Shown in pieces: positions 1 to 9,015 of a stretch of DNA of 48,261 nt; within the stretch, counting starts at the first letter, position 1, and each line of letters opens with the position of its first letter. The notes beneath the pieces were generated by a model. That model searched no databases and was not told the DNA's origin. It was given only the letters and a program-made list of their open reading frames with translations. The position numbers were made by a program, and so were the translations under genes. Source of the stretch: Pelagibacteraceae bacterium AG-325-C10 (GTDB taxonomy: Bacteria; Pseudomonadota; Alphaproteobacteria; Pelagibacterales; Pelagibacteraceae); contig QBYD01000009.1 of the NCBI GenBank assembly GCA_003282975.1, forward strand, positions 1-48,261. Direction: 5' to 3'.

Positions 1-439
1 AATCTATAATTGCAAATCCTTTATCAATCGCTTTTTCTAAAAAAAACAATTCTGTTTTATTTGTTGTCGCCCTTAAAAATCCAACAAGATCCTTCAATAA
101 TACGGATTTAGTTGAAATAATTAAATTAGAAGAAACAATTTTATTTTTTATTAATGAGTTTATTGAGATTTGTGTTTTAATAGACTCAAGTTCTATATTT
201 CTTTTTTTATATATTACTTTTGAACCTATTGTTTTTGCATTAAACTTAAAATTTAAAGGATCAAGTGTTAATTTAATTTTTTTTAAATTGACGTCTAAAT
301 TACTATTATTTTTAGATAATCTATCTTTTATCTGACTGTTAAATCTATCAGTTTCTATGCCGATCAAACTTAAATAAATGATAAGAACAATAATTAGACC
401 TAAGAAAATTGAAAGATATTTTAAAATATTTTTTGTCAT
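1..439 (-). CDS. AsmA/TamB-like envelope protein, N-terminal part (cut by window edge)
   Basis: The frame is open from ATG at 439 to the window start, giving the first 146 residues. They begin with a membrane anchor (MTKNILKYLSIFLGLIIVLI, residues 1-20) followed by a polar, beta-strand-like region with short alternating hydrophobic stretches. That pattern fits the start of AsmA/DUF3971/TamB-type proteins, which sit in the inner membrane and reach into the periplasm. The ATG overlaps the prfB stop codon by 4 bases (ATGA), so translation is probably coupled to prfB and mrcA upstream. Assignment is by general shape only, because the diagnostic C-terminal part lies outside the window. It could be another membrane-anchored periplasmic protein. 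Confidence 0.5.
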   Translation of the reverse strand, partial: MTKNILKYLSIFLGLIIVLIIYLSLIGIETDRFNSQIKDRLSKNNSNLDVNLKKIKLTLDPLNFKFNAKTIGSKVIYKKRNIELESIKTQISINSLIKNKIVSSNLIISTKSVLLKDLVGFLRATTNKTELFFLEKAIDKGFAIID

Positions 440-1531
440 TTAATTTGATAAAGAGATTGTTCTAAGAAATCATCAATTTCACCATCTAAAATTTTATCGG
501 GACTTGTGCTTTCAAAATTTGTTCTATTGTCCTTTACAAGTCTATATGGCTGTAAAATATACGATCTTATTTGGTGCCCCCATCCAATTTCTGATTTTGA
601 ATTTTCTGTGTTTTGATTTTCTTGTTCTTTTTTTTTAATTTCATAGTCATACAGTCTAGCTTTTAACATATTCATACATGTTTCTTTATTTTTATGTTGA
701 GACCTTTCATTCTGGCATTGGACTACAATTTTTGAGGGAATATGGGTAATTCTAACAGCGCTATCTGTAGTATTTACGTGTTGACCCCCCGCTCCACTAG
801 AACGATATGTATCAATCCTTAAATCCTTTTCGATTATCTCAATATTTATGTTTTCATCTACTACAGGATATACCCAAATACTTGCAAAACTTGTGTGTCT
901 TCTTGCGCCTGAATCAAATGGAGAGATTCTGACAAGTCTATGAATACCAGTCTCTTTTTTAAGCCATCCAAATACATAGTCTCCTTCTATTTTTATAGTA
1001 GAAGATTTTATTCCTGCTTCATCTCCCTTATGTTCACTAATTAAATTTGATTTGAAATTTTTTTGATCAGCCCATTTTAAATACATTCTTCTTAACATTT
1101 CTGCCCAATCTTGGCTTTCTGTACCTCCAGCACCTGCATGAATTTCTATATAACAATCGAGAGTGTCTGCTTCATTGGATAAAAAACATTTAATTTCATT
1201 AGTTTTAACCAAATCTCTGAGATCTTTTATATTTTGTAATATCTCTTTTTGTACAGCTTGATTTTCTTCTTCTGCAGCTAATTCACTTATATCATTTAAA
1301 TCAATTAGTTTTTCAATAGAAGCTCTGTGAGTATTCAACAAATCTTCATATAATTTTTTTTCTTTAATAATATTTTTTGAATTATTTTTGTCTTGCCAGA
1401 AATTGGTTTCTAGCATTTTATTATTTAATTTTTCAAGCTTTGAATTTATATTATTTTGCTCAAAGATACTCCTTAACTCTTTGATTAATCTTTTCTATTT
1501 CTTTTTTATAATCTTGATATTTATTATCCAT
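436..1531 (-). CDS. prfB: Peptide chain release factor 2, with programmed +1 frameshift
   Basis: RF2 ends translation at UGA and UAA codons. The main frame (436-1416) carries the codon-recognition motif SPF (203-205 of the full protein) and the catalytic GGQ (248-250). It lacks the normal N-terminus, which lies upstream in another frame: ATG at 1531, 23 codons ending in Leu (CTT), then TGA. Shifting +1 at CTTTGA joins it in frame to the rest, giving 364 residues, matching the family's usual length of about 365. An internal Shine-Dalgarno-like AAGGAG precedes the slip site, as in Escherichia coli prfB. The start codon overlaps the last base of the mrcA region (TAATG), implying coupling. Expression should be autoregulated: low RF2 slows termination at the UGA and favours the shift. 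Confidence 0.95.
1460..1465 (-). promoter_or_regulatory. prfB +1 frameshift site CTTTGA
   Basis: On the minus strand the zero frame reads ...AAG GAG TAT CTT TGA G. The CTT-TGA slippery pair is the conserved RF2 frameshift signal. After the shift the frame reads E-Q-N-N and joins the GGQ-bearing frame without another stop. The base after TGA is G here, where E. coli has C. Confidence 0.93.
1469..1474 (-). promoter_or_regulatory. Internal Shine-Dalgarno-like stimulator of prfB frameshift
   Basis: AAGGAG lies three bases (TAT) before CTTTGA on the minus strand, the same spacing as the stimulatory AGGGGG element in E. coli prfB. It lies inside the coding sequence and pairs with 16S rRNA to push the ribosome forward. 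Confidence 0.85.
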
Positions 1532-3867
1532 TAATAAAACTTTAGTATATTATTTGTATCTAATCTATCATTATTTGAATATAGCACTTTTCCATCAACT
1601 ACATTTTGTTTTTTGTAAACTTCAATAATGGTATTTTTTGAAGTAAATTTTGCTTTTTGTCCTGTATTTGGATCGACAACCATCATAATGGTATCAACAG
1701 CTGCTTTAAATGGTCTTGCATCTGATTTTTTTACTGACTTTTCGATAAATTCTTTGAATATTGGTAATGCAGTTTTTGAACCTGTTTCATATCTTCCCAA
1801 AGATATAGGATTATCTGAACCAACGTATACTCCAATTAATAAATTAGATGTAAATCCAATAAACCATGTATCAGTATTTTTATTTGTAGTTCCAGTTTTG
1901 CCAGCAATATTTAAATTAAGATCTCTTATTTTTTTTGCAGTTCCTCTTTGAACAACTCCTTCAAGTATAGAAGTCATTTGATAAGCTGTTTGAGGAGAAA
2001 ATATCTCTTTATAATTATTTTTAATAATTGGATAATCTTTTCCTAAGTAGGAAATTTTATCACAATTGATACATTTACGTTTTTCATTATTAAAAATAGT
2101 TATTCCTTCACTGTCTTGAATCCTGTCTATAAGTATTGGATTAACAAGTTTGCCTCCATTAACAAAAACAGAATAAGCAGAAGTTAATTTTAATAAAGTT
2201 GTTTCAGCTGACCCAAGAGAAATTGATAAGAGTTCATCTGGATTATCATAAATACCTAAATCTTTTGATAAATCTATGATTTTTGAAAGACCCAAGTCCT
2301 GAGCAATTCTAACTGTCATTAAATTTCTAGATTTTTCTAAACCAACTCTTAAAGTTGATGGACCATAAAATTTTTTACCATAATTTTCTGGTTTCCACAT
2401 TTTTAGATCTCCTCCTTGGTCAAGAACAACTGGAGCATCTAAAATTAGTGATGTGGGCGTATAATTGTTTTCTAAAGCAAGCGCGTAAACAAATGGCTTA
2501 AATGCTGATCCTGGCTGTCTTAAAGCTTGTGATGCTCTATTAAATTCACTTTTTTTAAAGCTAAAACCACCACTTAGCGCCAAAACTCTACCCGTATAAG
2601 GATCCATAACAACAATGCCTCCGTTTACTTTTGGAAGTTGTTTTAAACTATAGATATTTTCATTAATTTTTTTTACATAAACCACATCACCTTTTTTCAA
2701 TAATTTATTAAATTCTTTTTTGGTCCAAGAGATATCTTGAAATTTTATTTTTCCATTCAACTTATCTTCTGTTTCAATTTCTGCAGAAAATTTGTTTATT
2801 TTTTTTACTATTGCTAGTTTCCAATTTATAGATCTTTCTAATTTAAATTTTTCTAAATTTGCAGTCCAATTTTTTGAATATTTCTTATTTGTTAATGGTC
2901 CTCTCCAACCTTTTCTTTTATCAAATGCAATTAGACCATTTCTTAATGACTCTGTTGCAATTTTTTGAAATTCTAAATTAATAGGTGTATTTATGTTGAA
3001 ACCTTGATTATAAACCTTGTCATAAGTAAGAGTGTTAATGACTTTTTTTCTAACATCCTCAATGTAGTATTGTGCATCTTCTAAAAAAACTTTTTTTGAT
3101 TTATTTAGTTTAATTTTTTGGTTTTTAAAATTTTTATAACGATTTTGGTTAATGTATTTATTTTCAAATAAATTTTTTAAAACCAAATCCCTTCTAAATT
3201 TAGCTAACTCTATATTACGATAAGGGTTATATTTACTTGGAGCTTTTGGAAGAGCTGCTAATAAAGCTGCTTCTGCATAATCCAAATTTTTAATAGATTT
3301 ATCGAAATATCTCAAGCTTGCAGCAGCAACTCCATAGGCTCCACTACCAAGATAAATTTGATTCAGATATAATTCTAAAATTCTTTCTTTTGATAAAGCT
3401 CTTTCTATTCTAAATGCTAAAATTGCCTCTTTAATTTTTCTATTAAAGCTTACTTCATTAGTTAATAAGAAATTCTTAGCTACTTGTTGCGTTATTGTTG
3501 AGGCACCCTCAAGTCTTTTAGATGAAATAATATTTGAAATATTATTAATCACAGCCCTCAATACTCCTTTTGCATCAACACCTGGATGTGAAAAAAAATT
3601 TTTATCTTCAGCTGATAAAAATGCATCAATTACATTTTTTGGTATTGAATTGAATGGAATAAAAATTCTTTTTTCTTTTGAGAAATCAGCAACTAACTCT
3701 CCATCACTAGAATATACTTTGCTTGAGACAGGTGGTTTGTATTTTTTAAGGAATTTGTAGTCAGGTATATTATTAGAATAATTCCATAAGACGCTAAAAA
3801 GCAAAATTCCAATCAATAAAAGAAAAGATAGTGAAATAAACAGTATATTCTTAAATAATTTATTCAT
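1531..3867 (-). CDS. mrcA: Penicillin-binding protein 1A (bifunctional peptidoglycan synthase)
   Basis: Class A PBP of 778 residues that polymerises glycan strands and cross-links peptides on the periplasmic side of the inner membrane. One N-terminal membrane anchor (about 7-29) is followed by the family-51 glycosyltransferase domain, with AEDKNFFSHPG (catalytic Glu 87) and GASTITQQVAKNF (121-133). The transpeptidase domain has SAFK (Ser 454), SRN (513-515) and KTGT (657-660). A segment of about 80-100 residues between the two domains fits the OB-like insert of PBP1A. The stop codon overlaps the prfB start by one base. The 103-base divergent gap to the RNase E/G gene should hold promoters for both. 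Confidence 0.95.
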   Translation of the reverse strand: MNKLFKNILFISLSFLLLIGILLFSVLWNYSNNIPDYKFLKKYKPPVSSKVYSSDGELVADFSKEKRIFIPFNSIPKNVIDAFLSAEDKNFFSHPGVDAKGVLRAVINNISNIISSKRLEGASTITQQVAKNFLLTNEVSFNRKIKEAILAFRIERALSKERILELYLNQIYLGSGAYGVAAASLRYFDKSIKNLDYAEAALLAALPKAPSKYNPYRNIELAKFRRDLVLKNLFENKYINQNRYKNFKNQKIKLNKSKKVFLEDAQYYIEDVRKKVINTLTYDKVYNQGFNINTPINLEFQKIATESLRNGLIAFDKRKGWRGPLTNKKYSKNWTANLEKFKLERSINWKLAIVKKINKFSAEIETEDKLNGKIKFQDISWTKKEFNKLLKKGDVVYVKKINENIYSLKQLPKVNGGIVVMDPYTGRVLALSGGFSFKKSEFNRASQALRQPGSAFKPFVYALALENNYTPTSLILDAPVVLDQGGDLKMWKPENYGKKFYGPSTLRVGLEKSRNLMTVRIAQDLGLSKIIDLSKDLGIYDNPDELLSISLGSAETTLLKLTSAYSVFVNGGKLVNPILIDRIQDSEGITIFNNEKRKCINCDKISYLGKDYPIIKNNYKEIFSPQTAYQMTSILEGVVQRGTAKKIRDLNLNIAGKTGTTNKNTDTWFIGFTSNLLIGVYVGSDNPISLGRYETGSKTALPIFKEFIEKSVKKSDARPFKAAVDTIMMVVDPNTGQKAKFTSKNTIIEVYKKQNVVDGKVLYSNNDRLDTNNILKFY

Positions 3868-3970
3868 TTTGATATCATTATATCTTGGAATTTGTTAAAG
3901 ATAAGGCAAGTAAATTATACAAAATTTTATAAAAAACAAATTATCTAATGAAACAATCAATCAAATTATT

Positions 3971-5797
3971 ATGGAAAAAAATTTATACATCGATGCATCG
4001 CATCCAAATGAAACTAGAGTTGTTCTTAAATCTGATGACAATATTGAAGATTACGAATACGAAGGTTTAAAAAATAACCTTATAAAAAATAATATTTATT
4101 TAGGTAAAGTTAGTAGAATAGAGCCATCACTACAAGCTGCGTTTATTGATTTTGGTAGAGAAAGACATGGTTTTTTATCATTTAATGATATTCAATCAGA
4201 TTATTATCAAATACCAAAAGCTGACTTAGAAAAAATTAAGGAAGAGGAGGAAAAAGCTAGAGAAGAGCTATCTAAAGAAGTTCAAGCAAAGGAAGAGGAA
4301 AATATTGCTGAGGGAAAACTTGAAGAAAATGATCCTATAAATGTAGAAAAAGAAACTTCTGAGGAAAAAGATGATGGAGAAGAACAAAAAAATGATGTCA
4401 TTGAAGAAAAAGAAAAAAGGAAAGAAAATAAACTTAGATTTAAAAGATATAAGATACAAGAAGTTATAAAACCTAATCAGGTTATTCTTGTTCAAGTAAT
4501 TAAAGATGAGCGAGGACAAAAAGGTGCCGCATTAAGTACATTCATATCAATTGCTGGAAAATATATTGTTTTAATGCCAAATACTCCAAAGGGTGGAGGA
4601 ATTTCTAGAAAAATATTTAATCCATCAGATAGAAAAAAAATTCGAACTATTTTAAATGAAATCGATATACCAAAAGAGATGGGTCTAATTGTTAGAACAG
4701 CAGGTAGTAATAAAACTAAAAATGAAATTAATAACGATCTAGACACACTTATAAAGACATGGGGTCAGATAAAAGACAATGCTATAAATTCTATAGCTCC
4801 ATCACTTATACATCAAGAAAGTGAAATTATTAAAAGAACACTAAGAGACATGTATGATGATAATACACAAAATATTATTGTTGAAGGAAATGAAGGATAT
4901 AAAAAAGCTCAGGCTTTCATGAAAATGATTATGCCATCTAATGTTAAAAAGGTTAAAAAATATAGAGGCAAAGTTCCATTGTTTATAGAAGAAAATATTG
5001 AGCAAAAATTAAACCAAATATTTGACTCTGAAATTAAACTTAAATCAGGTGGGTATATAGTTATTAATCCAACTGAAGCTTTAGTTTCTATTGATATTAA
5101 TTCAGGTAGTTCGATAAAAGGTAAAAATGTTGAAAGTACAGCTTTGGATACAAATATTGAAGCAGCAGAAGAGATTGCTAGACAAATAAAAATAAGAGAT
5201 TTATCAGGATTAATTATTATCGATTTTATTGACATGTTAAGCTACGGAAATAGAAGATTAGTTGAGAGAAAACTTAAAGAAAAATGTAGAACTGATCGAG
5301 CTAGAATTCAGATTGGAAGAATAAGTAATTTTGGACTGTTAGAAATGTCTAGACAGAGACTTAGAGAGAGTGCTATTAAATGGAAAGTTACTTTAACAGA
5401 TGAGTCATTTGCTCAAAAATTGCTTAAAACAGTTGAATTAAAAGCAGTAATTAACAAAGCAAAATTTGTTGAATTAAGAGTTTGTGAAAAAATTTCTGAC
5501 TTTTTAAAAGAAAACTTTGTTGATGATTTAACATATTTTGAAAAAAAAAATAAAATGACAATTGATATTGTAAGTGATCCATCTCTTATAATTCCTGAGT
5601 ATATTATTAATATTCAAAATAAAACCAAAAAAACAATAGAGTTGATTGAGCATTATGAAAAACTAAAAAATCTGGAAGTACAAATTAAAGAAGAAAAAGA
5701 TATTGAAAAAAATGAAAATAAAAAATTTTCTAAAAAACCTTTCAAAAAAAAACCTTATTTTAAAAAAAAATATATTAAAAAATCAGCTACTATCTGA
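3971..5797 (+). CDS. rne: Ribonuclease E/G family endoribonuclease, zinc-link motif missing
   Basis: A 608-residue RNase E/G that cuts single-stranded RNA in mRNA decay and rRNA/tRNA maturation. The S1 RNA-binding region (about 38-190) is interrupted by a highly charged Glu/Lys-rich insert at 83-158. The catalytic part has the two acidic segments [12 protein letters not shown] and LIIIDFIDM and the signature [14 protein letters not shown]. After that signature the family normally has CPxCxGxG, whose cysteines bind the zinc that links subunits. Here the sequence continues [18 protein letters not shown] with no cysteine pair. The end is a short Lys/Phe-rich tail rather than a long degradosome scaffold. 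It overlaps thiG tail-to-tail by 8 bases. Whether rne or rng is the better name is uncertain. Confidence 0.9.
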   Translation: MEKNLYIDASHPNETRVVLKSDDNIEDYEYEGLKNNLIKNNIYLGKVSRIEPSLQAAFIDFGRERHGFLSFNDIQSDYYQIPKADLEKIKEEEEKAREELSKEVQAKEEENIAEGKLEENDPINVEKETSEEKDDGEEQKNDVIEEKEKRKENKLRFKRYKIQEVIKPNQVILVQVIKDERGQKGAALSTFISIAGKYIVLMPNTPKGGGISRKIFNPSDRKKIRTILNEIDIPKEMGLIVRTAGSNKTKNEINNDLDTLIKTWGQIKDNAINSIAPSLIHQESEIIKRTLRDMYDDNTQNIIVEGNEGYKKAQAFMKMIMPSNVKKVKKYRGKVPLFIEENIEQKLNQIFDSEIKLKSGGYIVINPTEALVSIDINSGSSIKGKNVESTALDTNIEAAEEIARQIKIRDLSGLIIIDFIDMLSYGNRRLVERKLKEKCRTDRARIQIGRISNFGLLEMSRQRLRESAIKWKVTLTDESFAQKLLKTVELKAVINKAKFVELRVCEKISDFLKENFVDDLTYFEKKNKMTIDIVSDPSLIIPEYIINIQNKTKKTIELIEHYEKLKNLEVQIKEEKDIEKNENKKFSKKPFKKKPYFKKKYIKKSATI

Positions 5798-6566
5798 TTA
5801 TACCAATTTTTGGTGAAGAAGCATTTCCATACAAATATTTATCAATTCGTCCAGCTAAATAAGATTGTCTACCTGCAATAACGGCATTTTTAAATGCAAG
5901 AGCCATATCAAATGGTTTTTTTGCTTTTGCTATTGCAGTATTGACTAAAACTCCATCACAACCTAGCTCCATAGCAATAGTTGCATCAGATGCTTGACCT
6001 AAGCCAGCATCTATAATCAAAGGCAACTTAGTTTGATTTCTAATAATCTTAATATTGATTTTATTTTGAATACCCAAGCCTGATCCAATTGGTGCAGCTA
6101 AAGGCATTATTGCATCGGCTCCAGAATTTTCTAATCGTTTAGCCATTAAAGGATCATCATTACAGTAAACCATAACTTTAAATCCTTCTTTGGCTAAAAC
6201 CTCTGTAGATTTCAAAGTTTCAATCATATCAGGAAATAAATTTTGCTTATCGCCAAGAACCTCTAATTTAACTAGCTTCCATCCTCCTATTTCTCTAGCA
6301 AGCCTCAAAGTTCTCAACGCTTCATTTGAATTAAAGCATCCTGCTGTATTTGGTAAATATGTTATTTTTTTTGGATCGATGTAATCCATTAGAAGAGGTT
6401 TATTTTTGTCAATTATATTTACTCTTCTAACTGCAACAGTTACAATTTCAGCTCCAGAAAGTTTAATAGCTTTTGCACATTCAGTCATACTTTTGTATTT
6501 ACCAGTGCCAACAATTAATCGAGAATTAAATTTTTTTTTTGCAATTACTAATTTTTCATTTTTCAT
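5790..6566 (-). CDS. thiG: Thiazole synthase
   Basis: ThiG (258 residues) forms the thiazole phosphate ring of thiamin from deoxyxylulose phosphate, dehydroglycine or iminoglycine, and the ThiS thiocarboxylate. Visible family blocks are [11 protein letters not shown] near the N-terminus, [11 protein letters not shown] containing the Schiff-base lysine, the phosphate-binding [13 protein letters not shown], and [10 protein letters not shown] with [14 protein letters not shown] toward the end. Length is normal. It directly follows thiS (TAA next to ATG), the usual arrangement. Cultured SAR11 strains are known to need the pyrimidine half of thiamin (HMP) but can make the thiazole half, which fits this pair. 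No thiC is present in the window. Confidence 0.95.
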   Translation of the reverse strand: MKNEKLVIAKKKFNSRLIVGTGKYKSMTECAKAIKLSGAEIVTVAVRRVNIIDKNKPLLMDYIDPKKITYLPNTAGCFNSNEALRTLRLAREIGGWKLVKLEVLGDKQNLFPDMIETLKSTEVLAKEGFKVMVYCNDDPLMAKRLENSGADAIMPLAAPIGSGLGIQNKINIKIIRNQTKLPLIIDAGLGQASDATIAMELGCDGVLVNTAIAKAKKPFDMALAFKNAVIAGRQSYLAGRIDKYLYGNASSPKIGIIR

Positions 6567-6785
6567 TTATCCACCTCCAATAAAATGAACTATTTCAATT
6601 TTATCATTTTTTTTTAGAATAATTCTATTAATTTTTTTTTTATCTACTATTTCTTGATTATGTTCAATTGCTACTTTTTTTATTGGAATATTAAGATTTT
6701 TAACTAAGTCTGATATACTATATTTTACTGGAATAGATTTAACTTTACCATTTACTCTAATTTGTATTTTTTTTATTTTTTGCAT
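6567..6785 (-). CDS. thiS: Sulfur carrier protein ThiS
   Basis: A 72-residue ubiquitin-like carrier ending in HFIGGG. The terminal Gly-Gly is adenylated and converted to a thiocarboxylate that donates sulfur to ThiG. The IQIRVNGK opening and the ISDLVKNLNI segment resemble other ThiS proteins. It is slightly longer than the usual 62-68 residues because of a basic N-terminal extension (MQKIKKIQ). It is translated immediately ahead of thiG and is divergent from aroQ, with only 16 bases between start codons, so promoters must overlap coding sequence or lie inside the neighbouring genes. Confidence 0.92.
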   Translation of the reverse strand: MQKIKKIQIRVNGKVKSIPVKYSISDLVKNLNIPIKKVAIEHNQEIVDKKKINRIILKKNDKIEIVHFIGGG

Positions 6786-6801
6786 CGTATATAAGTGTTG
6801 A

Positions 6802-7242
6802 ATGAATAATAAAATAATTATTATTAATGGGCCAAATCTTAATCTATTAGGTGAAAGAGAACAATCACAATATGGGTCAAAGACTTTTAAAGAATTAAAA
6901 GAGAATTGTATAAAAAAATCTAATGAGATTGGAATTGAATTAAAGTTTACTCAATCAAATATTGAAGGTGAGTTAGTAAGTTTGATTCAAAATACCAGAA
7001 ATGAATATGATGGAATGATAATAAATGCAGCAGGATTTACTCATACATCAGTTGCTATTAGAGATGCACTTGAATTATTTAAAAAACCAATAATTGAATT
7101 ACATATTTCGAATATATATAAAAGAGAAGAATTCAGACAAAAGTCTTTGATAAGCGATGTGGTAACAGGGGGAATTTTTGGTTTAGGGACTGAAGGCTAT
7201 ATTTTAGCCATAATTTCATTACAAAAGATCTTAAAAAAATGA
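6802..7242 (+). CDS. aroQ: 3-dehydroquinate dehydratase, type II
   Basis: Dehydrates 3-dehydroquinate to 3-dehydroshikimate in the shikimate route to aromatic amino acids. The 146-residue length and the blocks INGPNLNLLGERE (with the catalytic Tyr following in QYGS), NAAGFTHTSVAIRDAL, ELHISNIYKREEFR and GVITGFG-like TGGIFGLGTEGY identify the small dodecameric type II enzyme. It overlaps accB by 4 bases (ATGA). The aroQ-accB-accC order is common in proteobacteria, so this is probably one transcript. Confidence 0.95.
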   Translation: MNNKIIIINGPNLNLLGEREQSQYGSKTFKELKENCIKKSNEIGIELKFTQSNIEGELVSLIQNTRNEYDGMIINAAGFTHTSVAIRDALELFKKPIIELHISNIYKREEFRQKSLISDVVTGGIFGLGTEGYILAIISLQKILKK

Positions 7243-7673
7243 AAATAGATAAAAGTATTATTAAAGAATTAAGTGACTATTTAGATGAATTTAATCTCAC
7301 TGAAATAGAAATTACAGAAAAAGATACTAAAATAAAAGTTTCAAAAAATAATGTATCTATCAGCAATCAACCAATAACAACTTCAGCTTCTTCAACTATT
7401 AAAAATGAAAATGCTGATAATAGTTCTAATGTAAATTCTGGAACTGAAATCACCTCACCAATCATAGGAACTGCGTATCATGCACCAGAACCCGGTGCTA
7501 AAAAATTTGTTGAACTTGGTAAAAAAATAAAAAAAGGTGATACCATCATGATCGTTGAAGCTATGAAAACAATGAATCATGTTCCTTCAACAGCTGATGG
7601 AATAGTAAAAGAAATTTGTGTTGAAGATGGTCATCCAGTTGAATTTGGCCAAACTATTATCATTTTAGAGTAA
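7239..7673 (+). CDS. accB: Biotin carboxyl carrier protein of acetyl-CoA carboxylase
   Basis: BCCP carries the biotin that moves CO2 from biotin carboxylase to carboxyltransferase in the first step of fatty acid synthesis. The protein has 144 residues: an N-terminal dimer region (1-38), a flexible Ser/Asn/Thr-rich linker (about 39-72), and a C-terminal biotinyl domain with EAMKTMN, where Lys 110 is the biotinylation site. The thumb-like segment YHAPEPGAKKFVELG typical of acetyl-CoA carboxylase BCCP is present. It starts inside the aroQ stop and ends 4 bases before accC. Confidence 0.96.
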   Translation: MKIDKSIIKELSDYLDEFNLTEIEITEKDTKIKVSKNNVSISNQPITTSASSTIKNENADNSSNVNSGTEITSPIIGTAYHAPEPGAKKFVELGKKIKKGDTIMIVEAMKTMNHVPSTADGIVKEICVEDGHPVEFGQTIIILE

Positions 7674-7677
7674 ACAA

Positions 7678-9015
7678 ATGTTTAAAAAAATTTTAATTGC
7701 AAACCGTGGAGAGATTGCAGTTAGAATTATTAGAGCATGTAAAGAATGGGGAATTTCTACAGTAGCTGTACACTCTGATGTTGATAGAGATAGTATGCAT
7801 GTTCGAATGGCTGATGAAAGTGTATGCATAGGATCTCATCAACCAACAAATAGTTATTTAAACATTCCAAACTTAATGTCAGCAATAGAGCTCACTAACT
7901 CTGATGCTGTTCATCCAGGTTACGGATTTCTATCTGAAAATTCAAATTTTGCAAAAATTCTTGAAGATAATAAAATTGGATTTATTGGTGCCTCATCTAA
8001 ACATATAGAAATGATGGGCGACAAAATACAAGCAAAAAGAATTGCAAAAGAGAATGGACTACCAGTTATAGAAGGTTCAGAGGGTGGCGTGACTGATATT
8101 GAGCAAGCTAAAGAATTATGTAAAAAAATTGGTTTTCCTGTTTTAATTAAAGCTTCAGGTGGTGGTGGTGGAAAGGGTATGAAAATTGTTCATAAAGAAG
8201 AAGAGTTTGAAAATTTATTCTCTACTGCAAAATCTGAGGCTCAAAAATATTTTGGTAATGACGAAGTTTATATTGAAAAATTTTTTCAAAATCCAAGACA
8301 TATTGAAGTTCAAATTCTAGCAGGCAAAAATAATGTTGTTCATTTGCATGAAAGAGATTGCTCTGTTCAAAGAAGACATCAAAAATTAATTGAAGAAACA
8401 CCAAGTCCAGTTCTAAATGATGTAATTAGAAAAGATTTATTTGATAGAACGGTACAAATGGTAAGTAAGATTGGTTATATGGGGGCTGGAACCGTAGAGT
8501 TTATTTATGAAGATGGAAAATTTTACTTTTTGGAGATGAACACAAGAGTTCAGGTTGAACACCCAGTCACAGAAATGGTTACAGGTATTGATATTATTAA
8601 AGAACAAATTTGGATTGCATTTTCAGGGGAAACAGCTCTGCAACAAGATGATATAAAGCCTAGAGGTCACGCAATTGAATGTAGAATTAATGCTGAAGAT
8701 GCAAGTAAAAATTTTCAGCCATCTCCAGGAATAATTAGTATGTGCCATCAACCATCTGGTTTTAGAACAAGAGTAGATGGAGCTATATTTCAGGGATATA
8801 AAGTTACACCTTATTATGACAGTATGGTTTGTAAGTTAATTTGTCATGGAAGAAATAGAACAGAAGCTATTCAAAGAATGAATAGATCTTTAGATGAATT
8901 TGTTATCGAAGGAATTACTACAACTATTCCTCTGCATAAAAAGTTGCTAAGTCATAAAAAGTTTATTAATTCTGATTTTAATGTAGGCTGGCTTGATAAC
9001 GATACAATTATTTAA
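7678..9015 (+). CDS. accC: Biotin carboxylase subunit of acetyl-CoA carboxylase
   Basis: ATP-grasp enzyme of 445 residues that carboxylates the biotin on AccB using bicarbonate and ATP. It shows KILIANRGEIAVRIIRA at the N-terminus, the glycine-rich ATP loop KASGGGGGKGM, the RDCSVQRRHQK segment, FLEMNTRVQVEHPVTE with its catalytic and metal-binding residues, and the C-terminal GHAIECRINAEDA. The length is standard for a free-standing subunit. It is cotranscribed with aroQ and accB. Its 3' end overlaps the convergent DUF2155 gene by 4 bases. Confidence 0.97.
   Translation: MFKKILIANRGEIAVRIIRACKEWGISTVAVHSDVDRDSMHVRMADESVCIGSHQPTNSYLNIPNLMSAIELTNSDAVHPGYGFLSENSNFAKILEDNKIGFIGASSKHIEMMGDKIQAKRIAKENGLPVIEGSEGGVTDIEQAKELCKKIGFPVLIKASGGGGGKGMKIVHKEEEFENLFSTAKSEAQKYFGNDEVYIEKFFQNPRHIEVQILAGKNNVVHLHERDCSVQRRHQKLIEETPSPVLNDVIRKDLFDRTVQMVSKIGYMGAGTVEFIYEDGKFYFLEMNTRVQVEHPVTEMVTGIDIIKEQIWIAFSGETALQQDDIKPRGHAIECRINAEDASKNFQPSPGIISMCHQPSGFRTRVDGAIFQGYKVTPYYDSMVCKLICHGRNRTEAIQRMNRSLDEFVIEGITTTIPLHKKLLSHKKFINSDFNVGWLDNDTII

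Noticed and set aside
1411-1470. In-frame stop in prfB as a sequencing error or pseudogene
   Set aside because: The TGA is part of the conserved CTTTGA frameshift site with the upstream AAGGAG, and the joined product has normal length.
1628-1951. 107-residue plus-strand frame inside mrcA
   Set aside because: It is the antisense of conserved PBP1A transpeptidase sequence and has no recognisable features of its own.
4268-5235. Three minus-strand frames of 83-108 residues inside the RNase E/G gene
   Set aside because: They are antisense shadows. The Phe-rich hydrophobic look of the first comes from the Glu/Lys-rich insert read backwards.
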